NCBI GenBank assembly: GCA_947494405.1
Contig: CANLWQ010000062.1
Span: forward strand, 1-9,107
DNA: 9,107 nucleotides
Direction of reading: 5' to 3'
From: Comamonadaceae bacterium
GTDB taxonomy: Bacteria > Pseudomonadota > Gammaproteobacteria > Burkholderiales > Burkholderiaceae_C
The position numbers and the translations under genes are program-made. Shown here piece after piece: positions 1-7,726 of the stretch (positions are counted from its first letter, which is position 1; each line of letters opens with the position of its first letter). The notes beneath the pieces were generated by a model. That model was not told the DNA's origin. It did not search any database and saw nothing but the letters and a program-made list of their open reading frames with translations.

Positions 1-1
1 A

Positions 2-871
2 TTGGCGCCCGGCGACCCGGCTGCGGTGATTGCCGGCAACAACGCCACCAGCGAAGACATCGCCCAGATTCGCAGCCAGCTGGGGCTGGATCGCAACCTC
101 ATCAGTCAATACGGTATTTGGCTGGGCAAGGTGGTGCAAGGCGACTTGGGTTATTCCTATTACTTGGGCAAGCCGGTGCTTGAACTCATCACCCAGCGCA
201 TGGAGCCCAGTTTGTCGCTGGCTTTGGGCACGGCTTTGTTGGCGGTGTGCGTGGCGGTGCCACTGGGCACCTTGGCGGCTTGGCGCATGGGCGGCTGGCT
301 GGACCGCGCTTTATCGGCGTTTTCGGTGGCGGGTTTTTCCGTGCCGGTGTTTGTGATTGCCTATGGCTTGATTTACGTGTTTGCTATTCAATTGCAGTGG
401 CTGCCGGTGCAAGGCTATAAGCCCTTGTTCGGGGCGCAAGCGGGCAGTGTGTGGGACTGGTTGCGCCAACTCATCTTGCCCTGGCTGACTTTGGGCACCA
501 TCTATATCGCCTTGATTGCGCGCATGACCCGCGCCAGCGTGTCCGAGGCCTTGAGCGAAGACTACATACGTACCGCACGCGCCAAAGGCATTGCCGAGCG
601 CGCTGTATTGCTGCGCCACGCCTTGGCCAACGCCGCCGTACCCATAGTGACGGTGATTGGCATAGGCGTGGCTTTGCTGATCGGCGGGGTGGTGGTCACT
701 GAAACCGTCTATGCGATTCCGGGCTTGGGCTCGCTGACTGTGGACGCGGTGCTCAACCGCGACTTTCCCGTCATACAAGGCTTGGTGCTGTTTTTCTCTT
801 TCAGCTATGTGTTTATCAACTTGCTGGTGGACGTGAGCTATGTTTTTTTAGACCCGAGGATTCGCCACTGA
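2..871 (+). CDS. DppB-type ABC importer permease, 5' end cut by the window
   Basis: Inner-membrane permease of a peptide/nickel/opine-type ABC importer, one half of the transmembrane channel. The frame is open to the left edge. The first visible residues, an APGDPA motif, normally lie about 30-40 residues into DppB-family proteins, so the true start and first membrane helix are missing and the TTG at base 2 is not a real start. In the visible 289 residues, hydrophobic segments lie near 70-94, 104-130, 157-175, 212-234 and 258-284. The EAA loop that docks the ATPase is near 183-210 (EALSEDYIRTARAKG followed by the RHALANA part). The C-terminus ends in the typical LDPRIR-like tail. The stop overlaps the next start as TGATG, and downstream genes supply the second permease and the ATPase. 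Family assignment is firm; substrate cannot be read from sequence (dipeptide, oligopeptide, glutathione and nickel systems share this fold). Confidence 0.93.
   Translation: MAPGDPAAVIAGNNATSEDIAQIRSQLGLDRNLISQYGIWLGKVVQGDLGYSYYLGKPVLELITQRMEPSLSLALGTALLAVCVAVPLGTLAAWRMGGWLDRALSAFSVAGFSVPVFVIAYGLIYVFAIQLQWLPVQGYKPLFGAQAGSVWDWLRQLILPWLTLGTIYIALIARMTRASVSEALSEDYIRTARAKGIAERAVLLRHALANAAVPIVTVIGIGVALLIGGVVVTETVYAIPGLGSLTVDAVLNRDFPVIQGLVLFFSFSYVFINLLVDVSYVFLDPRIRH
856..860 (+). promoter_or_regulatory. Ribosome binding site of the DppC-like gene
   Basis: GAGGA lies inside the end of the upstream permease gene, 10 bases before the ATG at 871. It supports that ATG as the true start of the second permease and fits translational coupling through the TGATG overlap. 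Confidence 0.55.
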
Positions 872-1749
872 TGGCCACGTTGCAAAGCCGCTTGTGGGAC
901 CACGGATCGGTGCGCTTTGGCGTGGCGGTGTTGGCTTTCATGGTGTTGGTGGCAGTGTTCTCGCCTTGGCTGGGCACCGTTGACCCCGCCGCCATGGACG
1001 CCAACCACATCAACAAAGCAGCGGGTTTGGCTGGCGAATTTACTTTGCCTGATGGTCAGTTGGTGGGCCACACTTTTTGGCTGGGCACGGATAACTTTGG
1101 CCGCGATATTTACAGCCGCGTGCTGTATGGCAGCCGTGTCTCTTTGGTGGTGGGTATAGCCACTGCTGTGTTGGCGCTGGGCTTGGGTGGCTTGTGCGGC
1201 ATGTTGGCGGGCTATTTCCGCCGCGTCGACATGCTGCTGATGCGCTTCATGGATGGCTTGATGGCCATACCCGCGGTGTTGTTGGCGATTGCCTTGGTGG
1301 CGGCAATGGGTGCGAATGTGGCGACCGTGGTGATTGCCATCGCCATTCCCGAAGTGCCGCGAGTGACCCGCTTGGTGCGCTCCTTGGTGCTGACCCTGCG
1401 CGAAGAACCCTATGTAGAAGCCGCCCGCGCTTTGGCCACGCCCACAGCGGTCATTTTGTGGCGACATATCTTGCCCAATGCCATGGCGCCTTTGCTGGTG
1501 CAAGGCACGTTTGTGGCCGCGTCGGCAGTGCTCACCGAAGCAATTTTGAGTTTCTTGGGTCTGGGCCTGCCTCCTGATGTGCCTACATGGGGCAACATCA
1601 TGGCCGAGGGTAGGGTGCAGTTCAGCCAGCAGCCGGGCAATGTGTTGTTCCCCGCCTTGTTTTTGGTGCCAACTGTCTTGGCCATCAATTTGTTGGGCGA
1701 TGGTTTGCGCGATGTGCTGGACCCTAAATTTGCCAAGCGGGTGGGTTGA
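871..1749 (+). CDS. DppC-type ABC importer permease
   Basis: Second inner-membrane permease of the same peptide-type ABC importer; it should pair with the DppB-like protein to form the channel. It is 292 residues, a normal length for DppC. The N-terminal helix is near 16-33, followed by a periplasmic stretch ending in the family motif LGTDNFGRD (71-79). Further hydrophobic segments lie near 90-115, 128-146, 148-162, 207-232 and 256-276. The EAA loop for ATPase contact is near 182-204 (VEAARALA followed by RHILPNA). The C-terminal GDGLRDVLDPK is the usual DppC ending. The ATG start overlaps the preceding stop (TGATG) and has GAGGA 10 bases upstream. The stop again overlaps the ATPase start as TGATG. 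The family is clear; the transported compound is unknown. Confidence 0.95.
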   Translation: MATLQSRLWDHGSVRFGVAVLAFMVLVAVFSPWLGTVDPAAMDANHINKAAGLAGEFTLPDGQLVGHTFWLGTDNFGRDIYSRVLYGSRVSLVVGIATAVLALGLGGLCGMLAGYFRRVDMLLMRFMDGLMAIPAVLLAIALVAAMGANVATVVIAIAIPEVPRVTRLVRSLVLTLREEPYVEAARALATPTAVILWRHILPNAMAPLLVQGTFVAASAVLTEAILSFLGLGLPPDVPTWGNIMAEGRVQFSQQPGNVLFPALFLVPTVLAINLLGDGLRDVLDPKFAKRVG

Positions 1750-3341
1750 TGGCTGAGCTGGTGTTGCATATCGACAAATTGAGCGTGGCACTCCCCACGG
1801 GTGCGGACCGGCCCATGGCATTTCACAACATCAGTTTGCAACTGCACGCGGGGCAAACCTTGTGCGTGGTCGGCGAATCGGGTTCGGGCAAGTCGGTACT
1901 GGCCACCACCGTCATGGGATTGCTGGACAAAGAATTGAAAGTGGCAGGCGGCGTGGTGCAACTGCTTGGCGAGTCTTTGTTGGATGCCAGTCAGGCGCGT
2001 TTGCGCGCCTTGCGTGGTCGCGCCATGGGCATGGTGTTTCAAGAACCGATGACCGCTCTCAACCCGGTGATGCGCTGCGGCGAGCAAATCGATGAGCTGC
2101 TGCGTACCCACACCCGTGACGCTGCCAGCCAACGCCGTGAAGCAGTTTTGCGCATGCTGGCGCAAGTGCGACTGCCCGAGCCTGAGCGCATGTGGCACAG
2201 CTACCCGCACCAATTGAGCGGCGGACAACGCCAGCGCATCGTGATTGCCATGGCCATGATCATGAAGCCTGCGCTTCTCATTTGTGACGAGCCCACCACC
2301 GCACTCGACGTCACCACCCAAAAAGACATCTTGCAGCTCATTCAAACCTTGCAACAAGAAACAGGCAGTGCGGTGCTGTTCATCACCCATGACATGGGCG
2401 TGGTGGCTGACATCGCCGACCAAGTGCTGGTGATGCATCGTGGCGAAGCGGTGGAGTTGGGCGGCCGCGAGCAAGTGCTGCATGCGCCTGCGCAAACCTA
2501 TACCAGCGATTTGTTGGCGGCGGTGCCCAGCATGACGCCACCCCCTGCTCGCCAGATCGCCGACACGCCAGCCTTGTTGCGTGCTGTGAGCCTAGGCAAA
2601 ACCTATGACAGCGCTTGGGGGCAAGCCGTGCCCACCCGCGCTTTGCATGACGCCAGCTTGCGCTTGCGCGCTGGCGAGACGGTGGGCATTGTGGGTGAAT
2701 CGGGTTCGGGCAAGTCCACGCTGGCGCGTTGTTTGCTGCGCTTGGTCGACCCCAGCAGCGGCAAGATTTTTTGGGGCAACGACGAAATTGCCACCTTGCC
2801 TGAAGCAGGTTTGCGCCCCCTGCGCCACCGTGTGCAAGTGGTGTTTCAAGACCCCAACCGATCGCTGAACCCGCGCATGACGGTAGGCGAGTCTTTGGTC
2901 GAAGGTGCGCGTAACTTTGGCATGTCCCGTGTCGAGGCAACAGCCTTGGCCGAACAACTTTTGCTTCAAGTGCAACTGCCGGCGCAGGCCATGACGCGCT
3001 ACCCGCGTCAGTTCAGTGGTGGGCAGCGCCAGCGCATCGCGATTGCCCGCGCTTTGGCTTGTAGACCGCAGGTCTTGGTGGCAGATGAAGCGGTGAGTGC
3101 GCTGGATGTGTCGGTGCAAGCGCAAATTTTGCAACTGTTGCGTCAAGTGCAGCAGCAGTATGGTTTGGGTTTGTTGTTCATCACCCATGATTTACGGGTG
3201 GCGGCGCAGTTGTGCGACAGCGTCATCGTCATGCGCCAAGGGAAGATTGTGGAGCGCGGCGACACCGCCATCTTGTATGCGCAACCCCAACACGCCTATA
3301 CCCAAGCTTTGATGGCGAGTGCGCCTGGGGTGGCTGCATGA
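1749..3341 (+). CDS. Fused two-domain peptide-type ABC importer ATPase (DppD-DppF fusion)
   Basis: Cytoplasmic ATPase that powers the importer, with both nucleotide-binding domains in one 530-residue chain. Domain 1 has Walker A GESGSGKS at 42-49 (K48), Q-loop Q98, signature LSGGQ 156-160, Walker B ending D180-E181 and switch His H214. Domain 2 has Walker A at 316-323 (K322), Q-loop Q367, signature FSGGQ 422-426, Walker B D446-E447 and His H480. All catalytic positions are intact in both halves, so both sites look active. The second Walker B continues as DEAVSALD rather than the more common DEP form, a variant I know from related fused ATPases. The linker between halves is short (about 255-275), without the long C-terminal extension of single DppD proteins. 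I chose ATG 1749, which overlaps the permease stop, over the TTG one codon upstream. Related layouts are GsiA-like and YejF-like fusions; the substrate is not inferable. Confidence 0.95.
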   Translation: MAELVLHIDKLSVALPTGADRPMAFHNISLQLHAGQTLCVVGESGSGKSVLATTVMGLLDKELKVAGGVVQLLGESLLDASQARLRALRGRAMGMVFQEPMTALNPVMRCGEQIDELLRTHTRDAASQRREAVLRMLAQVRLPEPERMWHSYPHQLSGGQRQRIVIAMAMIMKPALLICDEPTTALDVTTQKDILQLIQTLQQETGSAVLFITHDMGVVADIADQVLVMHRGEAVELGGREQVLHAPAQTYTSDLLAAVPSMTPPPARQIADTPALLRAVSLGKTYDSAWGQAVPTRALHDASLRLRAGETVGIVGESGSGKSTLARCLLRLVDPSSGKIFWGNDEIATLPEAGLRPLRHRVQVVFQDPNRSLNPRMTVGESLVEGARNFGMSRVEATALAEQLLLQVQLPAQAMTRYPRQFSGGQRQRIAIARALACRPQVLVADEAVSALDVSVQAQILQLLRQVQQQYGLGLLFITHDLRVAAQLCDSVIVMRQGKIVERGDTAILYAQPQHAYTQALMASAPGVAA

Positions 3342-4756
3342 CCCACGAACTGACCCAATGCACCGCCACCCAGTTGCTGAATATGTTTCGCAGCGGCGAG
3401 GCCTCCCCGGTGCAAGCCACACAAGCGGTGTTGCAGCGCATAGACAAGCTCAACCCATTGATCAACGCTTTTTGCTGGTTGGATGAAGCAGCTGCCATGG
3501 CCAGCGCCCGCCAAAGCGAAGCACGTTGGCAAGCGCACCGCCACAGAGGCAGCCCCGTCTGGCCCTTGGATGGCGTGCCGGTGTCCATCAAAGACCTGAT
3601 CCTCACACGAGGCTGGCCGACTTTGCGCGGAAGCAAAACCGTCAACCCCGATCAGCCTTGGGAGGTGGACGCGCCGGTCACCGCCCGTTTGCGCGAATCT
3701 GGCGCGGTGCTGTTGGGCAAAACCACCACGCCCGAATTTGGCTGCAAAGGCGAAACCAATTCGCTGTTAACTGGCATCAGCCGCAACCCTTGGAACACCG
3801 ATCACACGCCCGGCGGTTCATCGGGCGGCGCATCTGCGGCGGTGAGCGCGGGCTTGGGACCTTTGGCCATAGGCACGGATGGCGCAGGCAGTGTGCGCAT
3901 TCCCGCTGCGTTTTGCGGCAATGTGGGTTTCAAGCCCAGCTTTGGCCGCGTGCCGGCCTACCCCTTGTCGCCCTTTGGCTCGGTGGCGCAGTTGGGTCCG
4001 CATGCCATGACAGTGGAAGATATTGCGCTGGTGATGAACACCATCGCCTTGCCTGACGCCCGTGACTGGACCTCATTACCGTTTGACGGTGTGGATTATT
4101 TAGCTGGTTTGCAAGATGGTGTGAAGGGTTTGCGGGTGGCGTATTCACCCACCTTGGGTTATGCGAAAAATGTGAACCCCGAGATCGCCGCCGCTACAGC
4201 GCAAGCGGCAAAGCATTTGCAAGACTTGGGCGCGGTGGTCGAGCAGATTGACCCTTTGAGCGAAGACCCTTTGGACATCACCACCGGTTTGTGGTTTGCT
4301 GGTGCTTACCAAGTGTGGCAAAGCTTGAGTCCTGCGCAACAAGCTTTGACCGACCCCGACTTCAAGGCGCAAGCCGAGCTGGGGGCCAAGCTCGATGCCA
4401 ACGCATTGCATCAACTGACGCAGCGGCGCGGCGTCTTGGGTTCGCATTTGCGCCAGTTCATGCAGCGATTTGATGTGATCTTGACGCCCAGCACCGCTGT
4501 GGCCGCTTTTAAGGCTTTGCCTGCGGGACACAGCCCCATGAACTCGGCCGCCATGTTGGGTTGGACGCCGTTCAGCTACCCGTTCAATCTCAGCCAGCAA
4601 CCGGCCATCAGCCTGCCGTGTGGGCTCACCTCCCAAGGGCTGCCCATGGGCGTGCAATTGGTGGGGCCTATGTTTGGCGATGCAGCGTTGCTGCGAGCCG
4701 CGCAGGCTTTGCAAAGCTGCTACCCCGTGGTTCGTGCGCCCTTGGCGGGCGTCTGA
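3338..4756 (+). CDS. Amidase-signature family hydrolase
   Basis: Cytoplasmic hydrolase of carboxamide bonds, 472 residues, typical length for the amidase-signature family (GatA, malonamidase, fatty-acid amide hydrolase and bacterial aryl/acyl amidases). The Ser-cisSer-Lys triad is visible: K85 in the VSIKD segment, S161 in GGSSGG (159-164), and nucleophile S185 in TDGAGS. The 24-residue serine spacing matches known family members. No signal peptide is seen. The ATG at 3338 overlaps the ATPase stop as ATGA and starts MTHELTQ, a normal N-terminus for the family. The frame remains open upstream to 3212, but that lies inside the ATPase gene. Position as last gene of the importer operon suggests it acts on the imported compound (inference). 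A GatA role is unlikely because no gatB or gatC lies beside it. The family is secure; the substrate is unknown. Confidence 0.93.
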   Translation: MTHELTQCTATQLLNMFRSGEASPVQATQAVLQRIDKLNPLINAFCWLDEAAAMASARQSEARWQAHRHRGSPVWPLDGVPVSIKDLILTRGWPTLRGSKTVNPDQPWEVDAPVTARLRESGAVLLGKTTTPEFGCKGETNSLLTGISRNPWNTDHTPGGSSGGASAAVSAGLGPLAIGTDGAGSVRIPAAFCGNVGFKPSFGRVPAYPLSPFGSVAQLGPHAMTVEDIALVMNTIALPDARDWTSLPFDGVDYLAGLQDGVKGLRVAYSPTLGYAKNVNPEIAAATAQAAKHLQDLGAVVEQIDPLSEDPLDITTGLWFAGAYQVWQSLSPAQQALTDPDFKAQAELGAKLDANALHQLTQRRGVLGSHLRQFMQRFDVILTPSTAVAAFKALPAGHSPMNSAAMLGWTPFSYPFNLSQQPAISLPCGLTSQGLPMGVQLVGPMFGDAALLRAAQALQSCYPVVRAPLAGV

Positions 4757-4827
4757 TCAAACCAAGGCACAACCATCCTTGGTGATAATGCCCCCCTTTG
4801 TCTTTCCTCTAGGCTTTTTTCCTCACC
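4757..4827 (+). promoter_or_regulatory. coaX leader: inverted repeat plus pyrimidine-rich run
   Basis: This 71-base gap separates the amidase stop from coaX. It holds a perfect 7-base inverted repeat (4761-4783), then GATAAT at 4784-4789 resembling a sigma-70 -10 box, but with no recognisable -35 box at 16-18 bases. From 4791 to 4827, 32 of 37 bases are pyrimidines, including six T at 4815-4820. No usable Shine-Dalgarno is present: the only purine cluster, AGG at 4811-4813, is 14 bases from the ATG. A weak promoter and S1-dependent or SD-independent initiation are inferences. Confidence 0.3.
4761..4783. repeat. Inverted repeat ACCAAGG / CCTTGGT
   Basis: Two perfect 7-base arms (4761-4767 and 4777-4783) flank a 9-base spacer, four bases after the amidase stop. 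As RNA this is a short hairpin, but no T tract follows directly, so it is a poor intrinsic terminator. As DNA it could be an operator. The arms are exact; the function is not established. Confidence 0.4.
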
Positions 4828-5616
4828 ATGGCATTTATCGCACTTGATGTTGGCAACACCCGCTTGAAATGGGCGATGTACGACGAACCGCATCCGCGCG
4901 CGCAGTTGTTGGCGCAAGGCGCGGTGTTTTTAGAAAACATAGACAAACTCGCTGAAAACGATTGGCGCGTCTTGCCAGTGGCCCAGCGCATGCTGGGTTG
5001 CATTGTGGCAGGCGAGGCAGTGCGCCGCCGCGTGGAAGAGCAGCTCGAGCTGTGGGACTTGACGCCGCATTGGGTGGTGTCTTCAGCCAAAGAAGCCGGT
5101 TTGGTCAATGGCTATGACCACCCCTCGCGATTGGGTGCTGACCGCTGGGTGGCCATGGTGGGCGCATTGGCACATATGCGAGCGCAAACCGTCGCAGGCG
5201 CAGCTCGGCCCATGGTGGTGGTCATGGTTGGAACAGCGGTGACGGTGGAAGCCATTTCTGCCGAAGGCGTGTTTTTGGGCGGCTTGATCTTGCCCGGCCA
5301 CGGCATCATGTTGCGCGCTTTGGAGTCGGGCACCGCCGGCTTGCGTGTGCCCACGGGCGAGGTGCGCGAATTCCCCACCAACACCAGTGACGCCCTCACC
5401 AGCGGCGGCACCTTTGCTATTGCTGGCGCGGTCGAGCGCATGGTGCAGCATGTGCGTGCGCATTGCCATGCTGAGCCGCTTTGCTATATGACGGGCGGCG
5501 CGGGCTGGAAGATGGCACCCAGCATGTCGGTCAGCTGTGAATTGATCGACAGTTTGATATTTGATGGTTTGCGCGAAATAGTCGCCCAGCGTTTGGCCGC
5601 TGTGGAAGCGTCTTAA
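4828..5616 (+). CDS. coaX: Type III pantothenate kinase
   Basis: Cytoplasmic enzyme that phosphorylates pantothenate with ATP to 4'-phosphopantothenate, the committed first step of CoA synthesis. Type III kinases are generally not feedback-inhibited by CoA and need a monovalent cation. The 262-residue length is normal. Visible ASKHA-fold motifs are DVGNTRLKW at 7-15 (phosphate loop), GADRW at 103-107 with the catalytic-base aspartate D105, GTAVTVE at 135-141 (second phosphate motif), GGLILPG at 151-157, a SGGT segment at 192-195 and TGGAGW at 222-227. The second phosphate motif ends in Glu where many homologues have Asp. The ATG at 4828 puts the DxGNT loop six residues from the N-terminus, as usual. 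In many betaproteobacteria coaX sits next to birA; here an amidase precedes it and no birA is visible. Its stop overlaps the convergent molybdoenzyme stop by four bases. Confidence 0.95.
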   Translation: MAFIALDVGNTRLKWAMYDEPHPRAQLLAQGAVFLENIDKLAENDWRVLPVAQRMLGCIVAGEAVRRRVEEQLELWDLTPHWVVSSAKEAGLVNGYDHPSRLGADRWVAMVGALAHMRAQTVAGAARPMVVVMVGTAVTVEAISAEGVFLGGLILPGHGIMLRALESGTAGLRVPTGEVREFPTNTSDALTSGGTFAIAGAVERMVQHVRAHCHAEPLCYMTGGAGWKMAPSMSVSCELIDSLIFDGLREIVAQRLAAVEAS

Positions 5617-7670
5617 ACCGTCTGCGCCTCGACTTGCACGGCGCAGTCGTAGAACACCGGCGCGCGACCCATGTCGGTGAGTTTTTGCGAGGTGAGCTCG
5701 TTCACATTCGTGCCCTTGACGCCCAGCTTGCGCCACCACACCCCCAAGCCCACCACCATGCCAGGCTGGGCACGGGTACTGAGCTGGGCTTTGCAGTCGT
5801 AGCTGCCTCGGTCGTTGAACACCCGCACCATGGTCCCGTCTTGCAAGCCTCGTGCGGCTGCGTCGACTGGGTGAATCTCTAACAACGGCTCGCCCTCCAT
5901 GTCGCGCAGGCTTTTCACATTCACAAAGCTGGAATTCAAAAAGTTGCGCGCAGGCGGCGAAATCATCGCCAGCGGGTAGGTGGCTTGTGGGTTAGCGGGT
6001 TCATAGTTGGGCAGGTAGTCGGGCAGGCCGTCTTGGCCTTGGGCTTGCAGTCTGTCGCTGAAGAACTCGCATTTGCCCGAAGCTGTGGCAAAGCCGCCGT
6101 TGGCAAACGGTGCGTCTGCCATAGGCCAGTGCGCAAAGCCATCTTGCAGCAACTTCTCCCAAGTGACTGGCGAAGCACTGGCGAGGTTGCGCGGGTGTTG
6201 CAGCGCCAAGCGGCACAGGCTTTCATCGTCTTCTTGCAGCAAAGGGTTGTGCAGCCCCATGCGCTGGCTCAGTTCACGAAAAATTTGGGTGTTGGGCTTG
6301 GCCTCACCCATGGGCGCGATGGCGGGACGGTTGAGCAGCACATCGGTGTGGCCATAGCTGTTGTGAATGTCCCAGTGCTCAAGCTGTGTGGTGGCAGGCA
6401 GCACATAGTCGGCCAGATCGGCAGTGTCTGTCATGAAGTGTTCCAACACCACGGTGAACAAGTCTTCACGTGCAAAGCCTTTAACCACCTTGGCTGAATC
6501 AGGAGCGACGGCCACAGGGTTGCTGTTGTAAACCACCACCGCTTCCACCAGGCTTGGGGTGTTCAAGGCGTCGCCAATCGTGCTCATATTAATCAGCGGC
6601 GCGCTTTTGTGGGTGTGCAAATCAGCGCGTTGCAAAGCCACGCCGTTGTGCAGTGCATGGCCAGAGACACTCAGCACCACGCCGCCTGCACGGTGTCGCC
6701 AAGCGCCCGTCAGTGCCGGCAAGCAGGCCACGGCACGCACCGCGTTGCCACCACCACGCGAGCGTTGTACCCCGTAGTTCAAGCGAATAGCCGCAGGCTT
6801 GATGTGCGCATAGTCGTGGGCGAGTTGGCGAATGTCGTCCACCTGCAAACCACACACTTGGGCGGCGCGCTCGGGCGGCCACTGCAAAGCGCGCTCGCGC
6901 AAAGCTTCAAAGCCCAAGGTGTGCTGGGCGATGTAGTCGTGGTCCAGCCAGTCGTGGGTGATGAGTTCGTGCATCAGCGCCAAGGCCAGTGCTGCGTCGG
7001 TGCCGGGCTTGAGCGCCAAATGCACATCGCATTTGTCGGCGGTTTCGGTGCGACGGGGGTCTATACACACCAGTTTGGCACCTTGGCGCTTGGCCTCTTG
7101 GGCGATGCGCCAAAAATGCACGCTGCTGGTGATGACGTTGCTGCCCCAAATGATGATGAGCTTGGACTCATTGAAGTGCTGCACCTTCATGCCCAGTTTG
7201 GCGCCAAAGGTTTGTGTCAAGGCTTCAGCGCCCGCGCTGGAGCAAATCGTGCGGTCTAGGCGCGCAGCACCCAGCAGATTGAAAAAGCGCATGGCGATGG
7301 ACTCACCTTGCACCATGCCCATGGTGCCGGCGTAGCTGTAGGGCAGTATGCGCTCAGGGGTTTTATCGGCAATGGTTTTCAGGCGTGCGGCGATGTCGCT
7401 CAAAGCCTCATCCCAACTCACTTGTTGGAATTGACCACTGCCTTTGGGGCCCACGCGCTTGAGAGGGTGCAGCACTCTGTCGGGGTGGTAGGTGCGCTCG
7501 GTATAGCGAGATACCTTGGTGCACAGCACGCCGTCGGTTAAAGGATGGTTGGGGTTGCCTTGCACCTTGATCGCCACGCCATCTTGCACGGTGGTCAGCA
7601 ATGAACAGGTGTCAGGGCAGTCGTGGGGGCAGGTGCCCAAGATGGTGGTAGTCATGGCGGCATTTTGCAT
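5613..7670 (-). CDS. Cytoplasmic molybdopterin oxidoreductase with N-terminal 4Fe-4S motif
   Basis: Member of the DMSO-reductase superfamily (bis-MGD molybdenum or tungsten enzymes), 685 residues. Residue numbers use the ATG at 7670. The cluster motif is C14, C18, C22 and C50 (CX3CX3CX27C), with K52 in the place of the lysine that often links cluster and pterin. C143, in TICSSAGAE, aligns by spacing to a conserved TFG segment with the molybdenum-ligand cysteine of periplasmic nitrate reductases; this is my reading by eye. Cofactor-binding segments include IIIWGSN (172-178) and a C-terminal molydopterin-binding domain from about 564 to the end. There is no twin-arginine signal, so it should stay in the cytoplasm. 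No electron-transfer or membrane subunit lies beside it. An alternative start is ATG 7655 (MTTTILG); neither has a clear Shine-Dalgarno. It may belong to the uncharacterised MopB_3-like group. The reaction is unknown; formate, sulfur-compound or N/S-oxide chemistry cannot be distinguished. Confidence 0.92.
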   Translation of the reverse strand: MQNAAMTTTILGTCPHDCPDTCSLLTTVQDGVAIKVQGNPNHPLTDGVLCTKVSRYTERTYHPDRVLHPLKRVGPKGSGQFQQVSWDEALSDIAARLKTIADKTPERILPYSYAGTMGMVQGESIAMRFFNLLGAARLDRTICSSAGAEALTQTFGAKLGMKVQHFNESKLIIIWGSNVITSSVHFWRIAQEAKRQGAKLVCIDPRRTETADKCDVHLALKPGTDAALALALMHELITHDWLDHDYIAQHTLGFEALRERALQWPPERAAQVCGLQVDDIRQLAHDYAHIKPAAIRLNYGVQRSRGGGNAVRAVACLPALTGAWRHRAGGVVLSVSGHALHNGVALQRADLHTHKSAPLINMSTIGDALNTPSLVEAVVVYNSNPVAVAPDSAKVVKGFAREDLFTVVLEHFMTDTADLADYVLPATTQLEHWDIHNSYGHTDVLLNRPAIAPMGEAKPNTQIFRELSQRMGLHNPLLQEDDESLCRLALQHPRNLASASPVTWEKLLQDGFAHWPMADAPFANGGFATASGKCEFFSDRLQAQGQDGLPDYLPNYEPANPQATYPLAMISPPARNFLNSSFVNVKSLRDMEGEPLLEIHPVDAAARGLQDGTMVRVFNDRGSYDCKAQLSTRAQPGMVVGLGVWWRKLGVKGTNVNELTSQKLTDMGRAPVFYDCAVQVEAQTV

Positions 7671-7726
7671 GAATGAAAGGTCTGATCGGGTAGACTGATT
7701 CCCTAAGCCATAGACAAAGGGTGAAT
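7671..7726. promoter_or_regulatory. Divergent intergenic region between molybdoenzyme and M20 hydrolase genes
   Basis: These 56 bases separate two divergent genes, so both promoters, or parts of them, should lie here or run into the coding starts. For the minus strand, TTGTCT (7717-7712) is followed 17 bases later by TCTACC (7694-7689), a weak -35/-10 pair with only three of six matches in the -10 box. I see no clear plus-strand promoter and no convincing operator. The promoter role follows from gene orientation; the boxes are tentative. Confidence 0.35.
7716..7721 (+). promoter_or_regulatory. Ribosome binding site of the M20 hydrolase, deciding its start
   Basis: AAAGGG is a good Shine-Dalgarno core ending 5 bases before ATG 7727. 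It overlaps the in-frame GTG at 7721, which could not use it, so it favours ATG 7727 as the start. Confidence 0.7.

Noticed and set aside
1993..2010. Perfect 7-base hairpin AGGCGCG-TTTG-CGCGCCT inside the ATPase gene
   Set aside because: It encodes ordinary residues (QARLRAL), lies mid-gene, has no T tract and is explained by GC-rich Arg/Leu codons.
838..2495. Long minus-strand open frames (327 and 361 codons) across the permease and ATPase genes
   Set aside because: Their products are rich in His, Gln and Arg with no domain sense, as expected from antisense reading of TTG/CTG-rich leucine codons. The plus strand has clear ABC importer genes.
2651..2676. 7-base inverted repeat CGCCAGC / GCTGGCG at the start of ATPase domain 2
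   Set aside because: It is within well-conserved coding sequence (ASLRLRAGE) with a 12-base loop and no terminator features; most likely codon-driven.
3212..3337. Upstream in-frame extension of the amidase into the ATPase gene
   Set aside because: The ATG at 3338 overlaps the ATPase stop and gives a normal family N-terminus; the extension reads as out-of-frame ATPase sequence.
3338..4756. Amidase as GatA of the Asp/Glu-tRNA amidotransferase
   Set aside because: No gatB or gatC is adjacent and the gene is coupled to an importer; the signature alone is shared by many unrelated amidases.
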